Assembly: GCA_963836195.1 (NCBI GenBank)
Contig: CAWIIX010000013.1
Location: forward strand, 124,001-188,000
Origin: Trebonia sp963836195
GTDB taxonomy: Bacteria > Actinomycetota > Actinomycetes > Streptosporangiales > Streptosporangiaceae
DNA length: 64,000 nucleotides
Direction: 5' to 3'
Positions 1 to 10,031 of the stretch are shown one piece after another. A model generated the notes under the pieces. It made no database searches and was not told where the DNA came from. It worked only from the letters and a program-made list of their open reading frames with translations. The number at the start of each line of letters is the position of its first letter. Position 1 is the first letter of the stretch. A program made the translations under genes and the position numbers.

Positions 1-48
1 TCCCTGAGGGGGGAACCCGCCTTTTCGCGCTAGTACAACGTGGGCCTA

Positions 49-261
49 TCAGCTGCCAAAGCGGTCGAATTCACCGTTCCTGACGCCACCGATGAACGCG
101 TGCCACTCGTCGGGCGTGAACCGCAGGACCGCCCCTGCCGCCTCCCGACTGTTGCGAACACCGATCTCGCCGCCGGACAGGTCCGCCACTTCCACACAGT
201 TGCCGTTGGCGAAACTGAGCGAGCTCTTCACCCACTCTGGCTGACTACCGAGCGTAGACAT
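49..261 (-). CDS. DUF397 domain protein
   Basis: A 70-residue protein of the DUF397 family, recognised by the pattern W-x-K-S-S-x-S followed by G-N-C-V-E-V and a C-terminal F-T-x-x-E-W-x-A-F. These small actinobacterial proteins commonly sit beside XRE-type regulators with a DUF5753 domain, and one (at 666-1571) lies about 400 bases away on the same strand; the partnership is inferred from that context. I chose the ATG at 261 because a GAGGGG ribosome site precedes it; an in-frame GTG at 300 would add 13 residues but has no better site. Confidence 0.85.
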   Translation of the reverse strand: MSTLGSQPEWVKSSLSFANGNCVEVADLSGGEIGVRNSREAAGAVLRFTPDEWHAFIGGVRNGEFDRFGS

Positions 262-300
262 AGTCACGCTACCCCTCACTGATTGGTGTGCTTCCCTCAC

Positions 301-511
301 ACACGGCTACCAACAAAAGGACCAAGAGTAACCGCATGCGCAGATTAACAGCACCACAGGCACCATGGACCTGCTTTAACCCAACCGGCACTACGGGGCC
401 AGCCAAGCGCCGCCCAGCCCCTAATTAGTCAAAAATTCACATAAGTATTTGAAAAGAACATTGGCCCACGCCAATTGCGCTTAGCGGGTATCCGCGCCGG
501 GTGTGGAGACC
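301..511. other. Intergenic region upstream of the DUF397 gene
   Basis: No open frame here has coding character. The stretch is richer in A+T than its neighbours and probably carries the promoter of the DUF397 gene. No specific operator was recognised. Confidence 0.5.
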
Positions 512-595
512 TGTCAGCTACGCCATCGACAGCGTCTATTGGTGTCGGTGGCGTAGGTGACAGGCTGGCGAACCTGTCGATGGCGTAGTCGACAG
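512..595. repeat. Three copies of a 21-bp element, first one inverted
   Basis: The words at 543-563 and 575-595 are direct near-copies of TGTCGATGGCGTAGTCGACAG. The word at 512-532 is the inverted copy. Bases 518-532 pair perfectly (15 bp) with 574-588, so the RNA could form a long hairpin, or the repeats could be protein-binding sites. They lie between the regulator gene and the DUF397 gene. Confidence 0.75.
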
Positions 596-615
596 GATGC
601 GGGGGCTGGGACGCC

Positions 616-670
616 GGAGGTGAGGACGTCGGAGGTGAGGACGTCGGAGGTGAGGACGTCGGAGGTTAGG
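616..670. repeat. 15-bp tandem repeat containing GACGTC
   Basis: The unit GGAGGTGAGGACGTC occurs three times in perfect tandem (616-630, 631-645, 646-660), followed by a partial fourth copy that runs into the stop codon of the XRE regulator gene. Each full unit contains the palindrome GACGTC. Confidence 0.9.
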
Positions 671-1571
671 AGGCGGCCGTGGCCTGGGGGGCGGCGACCC
701 GGGGGGCCCAGCGGGATTCGGCGGTTTCCAGGATCAGCTTCCTGGAGTCGGCCGGGGAGAGCGCGGCCTCGGTCAGGGTCCGGAACGCGACCCGGTGCAG
801 GTGGGTCTCGCGCTCGCCCTCGAGGATGAAGCCGCTGCGCATCTGCTCGGTCGAGACGACGTCCTGCAGCACCGCGTCGCCGTCGGCCTCGAAGCCGAAC
901 AGCACGAACGATTCCCCGATGACCGTGTGCTGGGCGTCGAGCGGCAGGATCTGCAGCGTCATGTTGGGCCGCTCGCACTCGCGCGCCAGCCGCAGCAGCT
1001 GGTCGTGCATCACCGCGTCGGTGCCGATGCGCCGCAGGAGGACCGACTCGTCGAGCACGACCGAGATCTTGAGCCCGAGCCGGTCGAGCACCTGCTGGCG
1101 GCGGAGGCGGACCCGGACCAGCCGGGTGACATGGGACGGCGCGATCGGCTCGACCCGGTCGTAGCTGTCGATGATGTGCCGCGCGTAGCCCTCGGTCTGC
1201 AGCAGCCCGGCGACCACGTCCACGTGCCAGATCGCGACCGCCGTGGCCTCGTGCTCGAGGCCGATGAACTGCTGGTAGTCCTCCGGTACGGAGTCGGCGA
1301 ACTCCTCCCACCAGCCCTTCTGGGAGGCGTCCTGGGCGAGCGCGAGCAGCATCTGGCGGTGCGCGCCCTTGACCGCGTAGTAGTCGAGCAGCCGCTCGAC
1401 CTCCCGCGGCCGCAGACCGGTCTTGGCCCGCTCGTACCGGCTGATCTTCGAGGGCGACCAGCGGAGATTGCGGGCCACCGTCTCCCCGCTGACTCCCTTC
1501 GCCTCGCGCAGCGACCGCAGCTCGGCGGCGAGCCGGAGTCGGCGAACCGTCGGGGATCCTTCTTCGACCAA
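666..1571 (-). CDS. XRE-family regulator with DUF5753 domain
   Basis: An approximately 301-residue DNA-binding regulator. The N-terminal part is a helix-turn-helix (L-R-x-L-R-E-A-K-G-V-S-G-E-T-V-A, then W-S-P-S-K-I-S-R-Y-E), and the rest is the DUF5753 region (A-I-W-H-V-D-V-V-A-G-L-L-Q-T-E-G-Y-A-R). Such proteins pair with DUF397 proteins in actinomycetes; a DUF397 gene lies downstream on the same strand. A TTG at 1571 is the likely start because GGAGG lies 8 bases before it; the ATG at 1637 would add 22 unrelated-looking residues. The target genes are unknown. Confidence 0.85.
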   Translation of the reverse strand: MVEEGSPTVRRLRLAAELRSLREAKGVSGETVARNLRWSPSKISRYERAKTGLRPREVERLLDYYAVKGAHRQMLLALAQDASQKGWWEEFADSVPEDYQQFIGLEHEATAVAIWHVDVVAGLLQTEGYARHIIDSYDRVEPIAPSHVTRLVRVRLRRQQVLDRLGLKISVVLDESVLLRRIGTDAVMHDQLLRLARECERPNMTLQILPLDAQHTVIGESFVLFGFEADGDAVLQDVVSTEQMRSGFILEGERETHLHRVAFRTLTEAALSPADSRKLILETAESRWAPRVAAPQATAAS

Positions 1572-1783
1572 CGGGCGCGCCTCCTTCCGGCTTCCGGGCT
1601 GTGGACAGACACGTGGTGCGTCTCTTGAATATTTCACGGAAAGAATTGCCGAAACCAGTAGATCAGCCTATATCTTCCCCCAAGTGATCCGATCGTGTCT
1701 ACGCACGCACTTGCGTATGGCACGGATGACAAGGAAGAGATAGCAGTCACCGGAGTGACTGGCGGTAAAGCACACGGGCAAAG

Positions 1784-1825
1784 CAGCGGCCCGCCGTCGA
1801 TTGAGTAATCGACGGCGGGCCGCTG
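1784..1825 (-). terminator. 19-bp perfect hairpin terminator after small peptide 1
   Basis: Two 19-base arms (1784-1802 and 1807-1825) are perfectly complementary around a 4-base loop. On the minus strand the hairpin follows the stop of the 51-residue peptide gene by 15 bases and is followed by a short T-containing run, as in an intrinsic terminator. Confidence 0.85.
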
Positions 1826-1840
1826 ACCGGGCGCGCTAGA

Positions 1841-1996
1841 TCACGCGTGGTAGACGTAGGCGTTACCGGTGGACGCCACCGAGGTGGCGGCGGGAGCGAC
1901 CGAGGTCATTGCGGCCACCGCGGGGGCGGCGACGAGCGACCCGATGGCGCCGATCGTGAGGATTACGGGGGCGATGATGGTGCGTCGAATGCGCAT
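1841..1996 (-). CDS. Small secreted peptide 1 (ends VYHA)
   Basis: A 51-residue protein starting MRIRR, followed by a hydrophobic stretch (residues 7-30) and an A-x-A-type cleavage region around P-A-V-A-A. This looks like a Sec signal peptide. The predicted mature peptide is about 20 residues, rich in Ala/Ser/Thr/Val, ending Y-V-Y-H-A. A paralogue lies at 2490-2654. The ribosome site GGAGG with a 4-base spacer precedes the ATG, and a perfect hairpin follows the stop, so it is a monocistronic unit. I recognise no characterised function; an exported structural or signalling peptide is possible but unproven. Confidence 0.75.
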   Translation of the reverse strand: MRIRRTIIAPVILTIGAIGSLVAAPAVAAMTSVAPAATSVASTGNAYVYHA

Positions 1997-2430
1997 GATT
2001 CCTCCATGCGTAAAGCCGTGGCCAGCAGCCCGCCACCCGGCTCAGGCGGCCCGCTCGGCACGGCACGTCTGCCGCGTCGATCATCGCCAGCGTTGGGCTG
2101 ATTACATAATGTAGCGTACGTTAACTTATCGTATGGACGCAAGGGGTAGTCGATATATTACTTTGCGTTATTTCGCGCTCGATCTCCGCCGGCCAGCGGC
2201 GGAACCTGTCCCCTGATTCCAGAGTGACTGCTGATCCGGGACGGGCCACTTGGTTAGGCCGGTCCCCATTGGCATCAGCTGGCCACTATCGCGATTCACG
2301 TGCACCGCTTGACTGGCGGTCCTGTGGTGACGGAAACGGCTGCGAGGTGCCCGGGCGCCGCCGCCAGCTAATGGGAAATAATAATTTTTAAACTCTTCCT
2401 AGAAAATTTTCAGCTATCAAATTACCAAAG

Positions 2431-2478
2431 CCAGCAGCCCGCCAGCCGATCGGGGGATCGGCGGCAGGCGGCTGGCCG
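2431..2478 (-). terminator. Imperfect hairpin after small peptide 2
   Basis: A GC-rich imperfect inverted repeat with loop near 2452-2455, 11 bases after the stop of the 54-residue peptide gene on the minus strand and followed by CTTTGG. It occupies the same place as the perfect hairpin behind peptide 1. Confidence 0.65.
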
Positions 2479-2489
2479 GGCTCTTTATT

Positions 2490-2654
2490 TCACCCGTGGT
2501 AGACGATGACGTCCGGCGAGGCACTGCCGACGGCGACAGCGGAAGTGGATGAGGCGACGGCGGTCAGGGCGGTCACTGCTGGGACTGCCACGAGCGACCC
2601 GACGGCGCCGATCGTGAGGACGAGGGGTGCAATTACGTTACGCCGAATGCGCAT
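2490..2654 (-). CDS. Small secreted peptide 2 (ends VYHG)
   Basis: A 54-residue paralogue of the peptide at 1841-1996. Both begin MRIRR and share L-T-I-G-A-(I/V)-G-S-L-V-A; this one ends V-I-V-Y-H-G. Residues 7-32 form a hydrophobic signal-like segment, and the mature part would be about 22-25 residues without cysteine. The 5' flank (GCATGGAGGAATC directly before ATG) is identical to that of its sister while the coding third positions differ, which suggests selected translation signals and an old duplication. No characterised family was recognised. Confidence 0.75.
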   Translation of the reverse strand: MRIRRNVIAPLVLTIGAVGSLVAVPAVTALTAVASSTSAVAVGSASPDVIVYHG

Positions 2655-3028
2655 GATTCCTCCATGCGTTTACCGAGGTCAACTGCCCCTTGACCTGGCT
2701 CCGGCGGCGGCCCCCACGAACTTCCTCGTCCGTGTTCTTCATTCACCAGTCAATGGCTGCTTACATCCCTTATACTGACATATAGAGTGCGCAAAACCAA
2801 AAAACAAAAAGGGCATCAAGTTTGCTAACGAAATTTGCGATAATATTGCCTGTATTGATGCACATCAATTGTCGATAAGACGTGTGCTGCACATTTCACT
2901 GCAACTTTCACCGCACATTACAAAAAGATAATGCGACGTCATCGCGAGCCGTGGATGGCCATTCGCCGAATTAATGTCCTAAAACGTTCTGCTTGTTCGG
3001 TAGATGCGCAGCTAGTACGCTTCGTTCT
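2655..3028. other. AT-richer intergenic region between peptide 2 and the LuxR-type regulator
   Basis: No coding frame is visible. It must hold the promoter of peptide 2 (minus strand) and that of the first LuxR-type regulator (plus strand). A CTAGTACGCT word about 10 bases before the regulator start recurs in similar form (CCAGTACGCT) before the second regulator. Confidence 0.5.
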
Positions 3029-6000
3029 ATGCATCCGGTAACCCCGGCCGGCGTGCTGGCCGGACGTGCTAACGAGCTGGCGCTGCTCGATGGGCTATTG
3101 AGAGATCTCGCCCGGGGCAGTGGCAACGCCGTGCTCATCGAGGGCGAGCCCGGCATCGGCAAGACCGCACTCGTCCGGGCCGCGCTCGCTGCCGCCGCCC
3201 CGGGGCTCCAGCCGCACGCGGCCGCCCACCACGGTCCTGCGGTGGGCTGCCAGGTCTTCTGGGGAGCCGGGGACGAGCTCGGCCAGGAGCTGCCGCTGCA
3301 TCCGTTCCTCGACGCGCTGCAGGTCCGGGCGCCGTCGACTAACGCCCGGCGAAGCGCCATCGCCGGCCTGCTGCGGGGCGAGGTCGCCACCGACCGCGGC
3401 GCCGACGTGCCGGCGCTGCTGGCCGAGCAGCTCATCGCGCTCACCATCGACGAGACCAGCGTGCAGCCGGTGGTGCTGATGATCGATGACCTGCACTGGG
3501 CCGACCTGGCCACCGTCAAGCTCTGGGGCCGGCTCGCGAGGACCGCCCACCAGGTGCCGCTGCTGCTCATCGGCGTGACCCGTCCGATCCCGCAGCGGGA
3601 GGACCTGTTCGCGCTGCGCCGCGCGGTCGACGATGAGCATCGGGTCCAGCTCGGCTCGCTCGCGCAGGCCTGCGGTGGCCGAGCTCGTCGGCACGCTGGC
3701 CGGCGGCCGGCCGGATACCGGCCTGCTGCGCCTCGCGGCCGGAGCGGCGGGCAACCCGCTCTACCTGACCGAGATGCTGGCCGCCCTCGCCCGGTCAGGT
3801 GCCATCACGGTCACGCCGACGGGCGCCGCCCAGCTCGCGGACGGCGCCGTGCCCGACTCGCTTCCCGGCGCGATCGCGGACCGGCTCGGGTTCGTCTCCG
3901 CGCCGACGAGGGAGGTGCTCCGCGCGGCGGCCCTGCTCGGCGTCCAGTTCGAGATCACCGACCTCACCGCCGTGCTCGGCCAGACCGTAGCCGCCCTGGT
4001 CCCGGCGCTCGACGAGGCCCGGGCGCTCGGAGTGCTGACCGATTCCGGCGTCGGCCTCGCGTTCCGGCACCCGCTGATCAGGGAGGCGCTCTACGCCGAG
4101 ATGCCCGCCTCGGTGCGCGCGGCCTGGCACCGCGACGCCGGGCACGCGCTCGCCTCGGCCGGGGCCGCGCCGGACCGGGTGGCCAGGCAGCTGCTGCGCG
4201 CGCTGGGCGGCTCGGGTTCCGCCGCCCGCGACACTGCGGGCACGTCCGATCTCCTGACCGACGAGATCGAGCGTCGGCAGAACGGAACCAGCCCGGCTCC
4301 GGCAGGCGCGGCCGGGCGTGGCCATCGACATCGAGCGGCCGCCGACCGGGCCGGACTCGGCCTGGGGATCGGGGCCGGTGGACGAGTGGATGATGGACTG
4401 GCTGGCGGCCTCGGCCGACTCGCTGGTCGGCCAGGCGCCCGCGGTGGCGGCGGAGCTGCTGGCGCAGGCGGTCGGCAGCATCCCGGCCGGGTCCGGCAAG
4501 CACGGCTGGCTGGCCGGCCGGCTGGCCGACGCCCTCTACCGGACCGGTGACCGGGCGGCGGCGGTGCGGGTGGCGGAGCGGGCGCTCGGCCACGCGGTCG
4601 ACCCCGACCTGGTGGTGGACCTGCACTGGACGCTGGCCCAGTGCCGGATGCTGGCAGGCACCGGGGCCGAGTCCCTCACGACCCTCGACCGGGCGCTTGC
4701 CTCACCCACCTTGTCGGCCAAGCACCGCGCCCGACTGCTGGTGCTGGCCGCGCGCACCTATCTGCTACCTCGGCGAGCTGGACGCGGCCGACCGGGAGGC
4801 CGACGGCGCCCTCGTGTCGGCCCAGGAGGTCGATGACGCCTGGGCGACGGGCTGGGCGCTGCACGTGCTGGCGATCGGGGCGACGATCCGGTGCGACCTG
4901 ACCGACGCGCTGCCGCTCTATGATCGCGGTCTGGCCGTGACCGAGACCGACCCGGGGCTGACCGATCTCGGGCTGCTGCTGCAGATCAACAAGGCCGCCA
5001 CCCTGTTCAACCTCGACCGGCACGACGAGGCGCTCACCACCGCCGAGCGCGCCCGGCAGCTCGCGGACCAGGTCGGCACGACCGTCCGGATCGGCCAGGC
5101 GCACGGCATCCTCAGCCAGCTGTTCTTCGAGACCGGCCGATGGGACGACGCGCTGGCCGAGATCGAAACCATGCCGACGGACCTGAAGGAGCCGGTCGCG
5201 GCCAGCGACGAACTCGGCATAACCGCCACGATCAAATTCCACCGGAACGAGCCCGCGGTAGCGCGCGACTACCTGGCCGCCGCCGAGCCGCACGCCGCGT
5301 CGCGTCGGTCAGCAGTCCATCCCGCCGCTGATCCTGGCCAGGTCGCTGGACCGGGAGCAGGCGGGCGACCTCCCCGGCGCACTGGCCGTGCTCACGGCCG
5401 CGTTCGACGGCAGCCCCGACGACCTCGGGGCGGTCGAGGACCTGCTGATGGACGCGGTCAGGCTCGCGCTCATGTCCGGAGACAAGTCCGCCGCGCAGAC
5501 GCTGGCCGGGCACGCGGCCGCGCTCGCCGACGGCTCGCAGATACCGCACCGGCAGGCCAACGCCCTGTACGGCCGGGGCATGGTCGACCGGGACGCCGCC
5601 ACCCTGCTCGAGGCCGCGCAGCGCTACGCCGACGCCAGCCGGCCGCTTCCCCGGGCCAAGGCGCTCGAGGCAGCGGCCGAGTGCCTGGTCGAGGCCGAGG
5701 ACCGCACCGGCGCGCGGCTGGCGTTCGAGCAGGCGATGGAGGTGTACGAGTTCCTCGGGGCCGAGGCCGACCTGAACCGGGTGCAGGCCGAGTTCCGCGG
5801 CTACGGGATCAGGCGCGGGCCGCACAGCAAGCACCGGCGGGCGCAGAGCGGCTGGGAGTCGCTGACCGACGCCGAGCTCAAGGTCGCGGCGTTCGTCGAG
5901 GAGGGGCTCTCCAACCCCGACATCGCCGCCCGGCTGATGCTGTCGCGCCGCACCGTCGCCACCCACGTCTCGCACATCCTCAAGAAGCTCGAAGTCGCTA

Positions 6001-6053
6001 CCAGGACCGACATCGCCCGCGAATCGGCGTTGCGCGTCCACGCCTCTCAGTAG
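3029..6053 (+). pseudogene. LuxR-type ATPase (LAL-like) regulator, copy 1, frameshifted
   Basis: A large AAA-ATPase regulator of the LAL type. It shows Walker A (G-E-P-G-I-G-K-T), Walker B (V-V-L-M-I-D-D-L-H-W-A-D), a long TPR-like middle and a C-terminal LuxR helix-turn-helix (L-T-D-A-E-L-K-V-A ... S-R-R-T-V-A-T-H-V-S-H-I-L-K-K-L). Homology to copy 2 continues through four frame changes near 3669, 4310, 4770 and 5303, each explained by one base. As read it cannot make a full protein. The start ATG at 3029 matches the GTG start of copy 2. The indels may be real decay or sequence errors. Confidence 0.85.
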
Positions 6054-6267
6054 GCCCGCAAGCCGTCCCCGCCGCTCGTGCCACCCCCGCGGGTGGCGGG
6101 GACGTCGCGGTCCGATCCGCGGCTGGCCCAGCCTGGTTGCGGATCCCTCGCCCGAGCCGATCACCAATAACTGCAAATCACGCTATTCGTCGGCTTATAG
6201 TGCCGAAAGTTCCCTTTGTTCCGTAAATGACCAGCTAGGGCGATTAGCGGCCAGTACGCTGTATCTC

Positions 6268-9123
6268 GTGCATCCGGTAACCGCGGCCGGCGTGCTGGCT
6301 GGTCGCGCCGATGAGCTTGCGCTGCTCGACGGGCTACTGAGAGATCTCACCCGAGGCAGCGGCAACGTCGTGCTCATCGAGGGCGAGCCCGGGATCGGCA
6401 AGACCGCCCTGGTCCGCACCGCGCTCGCGTCCACCGCTCACGGGTCAAGCGCGGGCGCGCACCACGGGTCGCAATTGGGCTGCCAGGTCTTCTGGGGGGC
6501 CGGTGACGAGCTCGGCCAGGAGCTGCCGCTGCACCCGTTCCTCGACGCGCTCCGGGTCCGAACGCCGTCGGCGAATGCCAGGCGGACGGCGATCGCCGGG
6601 TTCCTCCGGGGCGAGGTCGCCACCGACCGCGGGGCCGACGTCCCCGCGCTGCTGGCCGAGCAGCTGATCGCGCTTACCGTCGACGAGACCGCGGCCCGGC
6701 CGGTGGTGCTGGTCATCGACGACCTGCACTGGGCCGACCCGGCCAGCGTCAGGCTCTGGGGCCGCCTCGCCAGGACCGCCGGGCAGGTGCCGCTGCTGCT
6801 CATCGGGATCACGCGCCCGGTCCCGCAGCGGGAGGACCTCCTCGTGCTGCGCCGCGCGGTCGACGACGCGCAGCGCGTCCCGCTCGCCTCGCTGTCCCAG
6901 CCGGCCGTGGCCGAGCTCGTCGGCGCGCTGGCGGGCGGCCGGCCAGACGCCGGGCTGCTGGAGCTGGCCGCCGGCGCGGCGGGCAACCCGCTCTATCTCA
7001 CCGAGCTGCTGGCCGCGCTCGCCCGCTCGGGCGGCATCACGGTCGACCGGGCCGGCAACGCCAGCTCGCGGCCGGCTCCGTGCCGGACTCGCTGCCAGGG
7101 GTCATCGCGGACCGGCTCGGGTTCGTCTCCGCGCCGACCAGGGAGGTGCTCCGCGCCGCCGCGCTGCTCGGCGTGGAGTTCGCGATCACCGACCTGACCG
7201 CCGTGCTCGGCCGGACCGTCACCGACCTGGTTCCCGCGCTCGACGAGGCCCGCTCCACCGGCGTCCTGACCGATTCCGTCAACGGCCTGGCCTTCCGCCA
7301 CCCGCTGATCAGGGAGGCGCTGTACGCGGAGATGCCGACCTCGGTCCGCGCCGTCTGGCACCGGGACGCCGGGCACGCCCTCGCCGCGGCGGGCGTGCCG
7401 CCGGAGCGCGTCGCCCGGCAGCTGCTGCGCGGCCCGGCCGACGACGGACCGGACTGGATGATGGACTGGCTCGCCGCGTCGGCCGACTCCCTGGTCGGCC
7501 AGGCGCCCGGGGTGGCGGCGGAACTGCTCGCCCGGGCGGTCGACAGCATCCCGGCCGGGTCCGCCACCCACGGCTGGCTGGCCGGCCGCCTCGCCGACGC
7601 GCTGTACCGCACCGGCGACCTGGCGGCGGCCGAGCGGGTGGCGGAGCGGGCGCTCGGCCACGCCGCCGACCCCGACCTGATCGTCGACCTGCACTGGACG
7701 CTGACGCAGTGCCGGATCATGTCGGGCTCGGCCGACGAGTCCTTCGCCGCGCTTGACCGGGCGCTCGGCACGCCCGGGCTCTCGGCCAAGCACCGGGCCC
7801 GGCTGCTCGTGCTCGGCGCGCGCACCTACCTGCACCTCGGCGACGTCGACGCGGCCGGCCGGCGAGGCCGACGCGCGCGCTCGCCAGCCGTCCAGGAGGC
7901 CGACGACACCTGGGCGACGGGCTGGGCGCTGAACGTGCTCGCCGATCATGGCCACCGTGCAGGGGAAGCTGGCCGACGCGCTGCCGCTCTACGATCAGGG
8001 TCTCGCGGTGACCGAGACCGACCCCGCGCTGACCGACCTCGGGCTGCTGCTGCTGGTCAACAAGGCCGTCACCCTCTGCAACCTCAACCGGTACGACGAG
8101 GCGCTGGCCACGGCCGAGCGGGCCAGGCAGCTCGCGGACCAGGTCGGCACCGCGATCCGGCTGGCCCAGGCGCACGGCGTCCTCGGCCAGCTGTTCTTCG
8201 AGACCGGGCGGTGGGACGACGCGCTGGCCGAGATCGAGACCGTGCCGACGGACCTGAAGGAACCCGGGGCGGCCTGCGGTGAGCTCGGCACGCTGGCGGT
8301 GATCAGCTTCCACCGGAACGAGGCGGCGTCCGCCCGCGAGCACCTGTCCGCCACCGAGCCGCACGCGCTGCGCGTCGGCCAGCGGTCGATCCCGCCGCTG
8401 ATCCTCGCCCGGTCGCTCGACCGCGAGCAGGCCGGGGACCTCCCGGAGGCGCTCGCCGTGCTCACGGCCGCGTTCGACGGCAACCCCGACGACCTCGGGG
8501 AGACCGAGGACCTGCTGATGGACGCCGTCCGGCTCGCGACCAAGACCGGCGACAAGTGGACCGCGCAGACGCTGGCCGGGCAGGCCGCCACCCTGGCCGA
8601 GGGATCGCAGGTACCGCACCGGCAGGCCAACGCGCTCTACTGCCGGGGCCTGATCGACCGGGACGCCGCCGTGCTGCTCGAGGCCGCCCGGCGGCTCGAG
8701 GACGCGGGGCGGCCGCTGCCCCGGGCCAAGGCGCTCGAGGCGGCGGCCGAGTGCCTGGTCGAGATCGAGGAGCGCACCCAGGCCCGGCTCGCCTTCGAAC
8801 AGGCCGTCACGGTGTACGAGTTCCTCGGGGCCGAGGCCGACCTGAACCGGGTCAACGCCGAGTTCCGGGTGCACGGGATCAGGCGCGGGCCGCACAGCAA
8901 GCACCGGCGGGCCACCAGCGGCTGGGAGTCGCTGACCGACACCGAGCTCAAGGTCGCGGCGCTCGTTGTGGAGGGGCTCTCCAACCCCGAGATCGCCGCC
9001 CGGCTGGTGCTCTCCCGCCGCACGGTCACCACGCACGTCTCGCACATACTGAAGAAGCTCAACGTGGCGACCAGGACCGAGATCGCCCGCGAGTCGGCCC
9101 TGCGCGCCCGGGCCGCCCAGTAG
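6268..9123 (+). pseudogene. LuxR-type ATPase (LAL-like) regulator, copy 2, frameshifted
   Basis: Tandem paralogue of the preceding regulator, same strand, 214 bases downstream. The Walker A and B motifs and the LuxR helix-turn-helix (S-R-R-T-V-T-T-H-V-S-H-I-L-K-K-L) are intact. A one-base loss near 7061 changes frame, two compensating shifts garble about 7865-7900, and a one-base gain near 7944 returns to the frame that ends at 9123. Upstream sequence and first codons (HPVT-x-AGVLAGR) match copy 1. The target operon is unknown; no biosynthetic cluster adjoins it in this window. Confidence 0.85.
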
Positions 9124-9986
9124 GCGACGCCCGGGCACGACGCCGGAAGACCGCAGGACATGCGAGGGCGGCGCGCCGGGTGAGGGTCCGACGCGCCGCC
9201 CGTAGGCAGCGCCCGCGCAGCGGCCCATGGAGCGCGGACGCTTCAGGTGGGGGCGCTGAGCCTGCCGTGTCGCGCGGACCGGGGGGCGGATCCCCGGAAC
9301 CCCGGCTGCGGGACGGGCCCGCGCTGGGAAGGCGAAGACGACGACGGGCGCAGCGCACCCACGTTCGGTGGCCCCGGCTAGCGGGGCGGTGCGGCCTTAC
9401 GGCCGCGTTCTATCCGGCCGCGCGACTTGCGGCCTCGCAGGGGCGGTGCGCCGTGTGCGGCGCACGCCGCACCGCCCCCACGTGCGGCCCCGCCAGCCGA
9501 CCGGCGGCCCGGGCGCCGCGCGCCATCAGGTCGCGGTGCCCGGTTGGCCCGGGGAAGCGACCCCGGGAGGGGCGGGGCGGCGGGGATGGCGGCGCGCGTG
9601 CGGCTCACGCCCGGCCACCCCCACGGGGCAGCGGGGATGGGGCGCGAGTGCGGCTCACGCGCGACCACCCCCACGTTGTGCTGCGCCGCCGTCCCCACGT
9701 GGTGCTGCGGTGCAGTCCCCAGGTGGTGGAGCGCTGCGGCGACGGCCGTCCGGCCGGCAGGCGATCAGTGACGATGACTTTCATGCGCTTGCTCCAGACG
9801 TGTCGGGCCCGCTGTCGCCTGGGCCGGTTCGCTTCCTTATCCCCGACCAGAACGTGAGGCGGCAGCGGACCACCCGGTCCCTGACGCCGCGCGCGTCGGC
9901 GCCCTGCCAGGCGGCGCCGCGCATGCCCACGGCCGTGAAAGCCGATGCCGCGCAGGTCGGCCTGACGGCAGCCGCCTGACCCGACG
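9124..9986. other. Very GC-rich region without a supported gene
   Basis: All long open frames here are by-products of high GC and none resembles a known protein. It holds a strong inverted repeat near 9439-9480 (GGGGCGGTGCG / CGCACCGCCCC) that could end the regulator transcript, and imperfect tandem repeats near 9585-9730 in which a GTGCGGCTCACGC / CCACCCCCACG pattern recurs. It looks like decayed or non-coding sequence. Confidence 0.5.
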
Positions 9987-10031
9987 GCGGGGGCGGTGAA
10001 CCTCCGGGGGCTCACGGTTCACCGTCCCCGC
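9987..10031 (-). terminator. Hairpin overlapping the end of the HATPase gene
   Basis: Arms 9987-10002 and 10016-10031 are 16 bases long and complementary except for one wobble-compatible position. The second arm lies inside the last codons of the kinase gene that stops at 10012. Confidence 0.65.

Noticed and set aside
9124..9986. Possible proteins in the region after the second LuxR-type regulator
   Set aside because: All frames are Arg/Ala/Pro-rich with no homology and equal openness on both strands; imperfect repeats explain the pattern.
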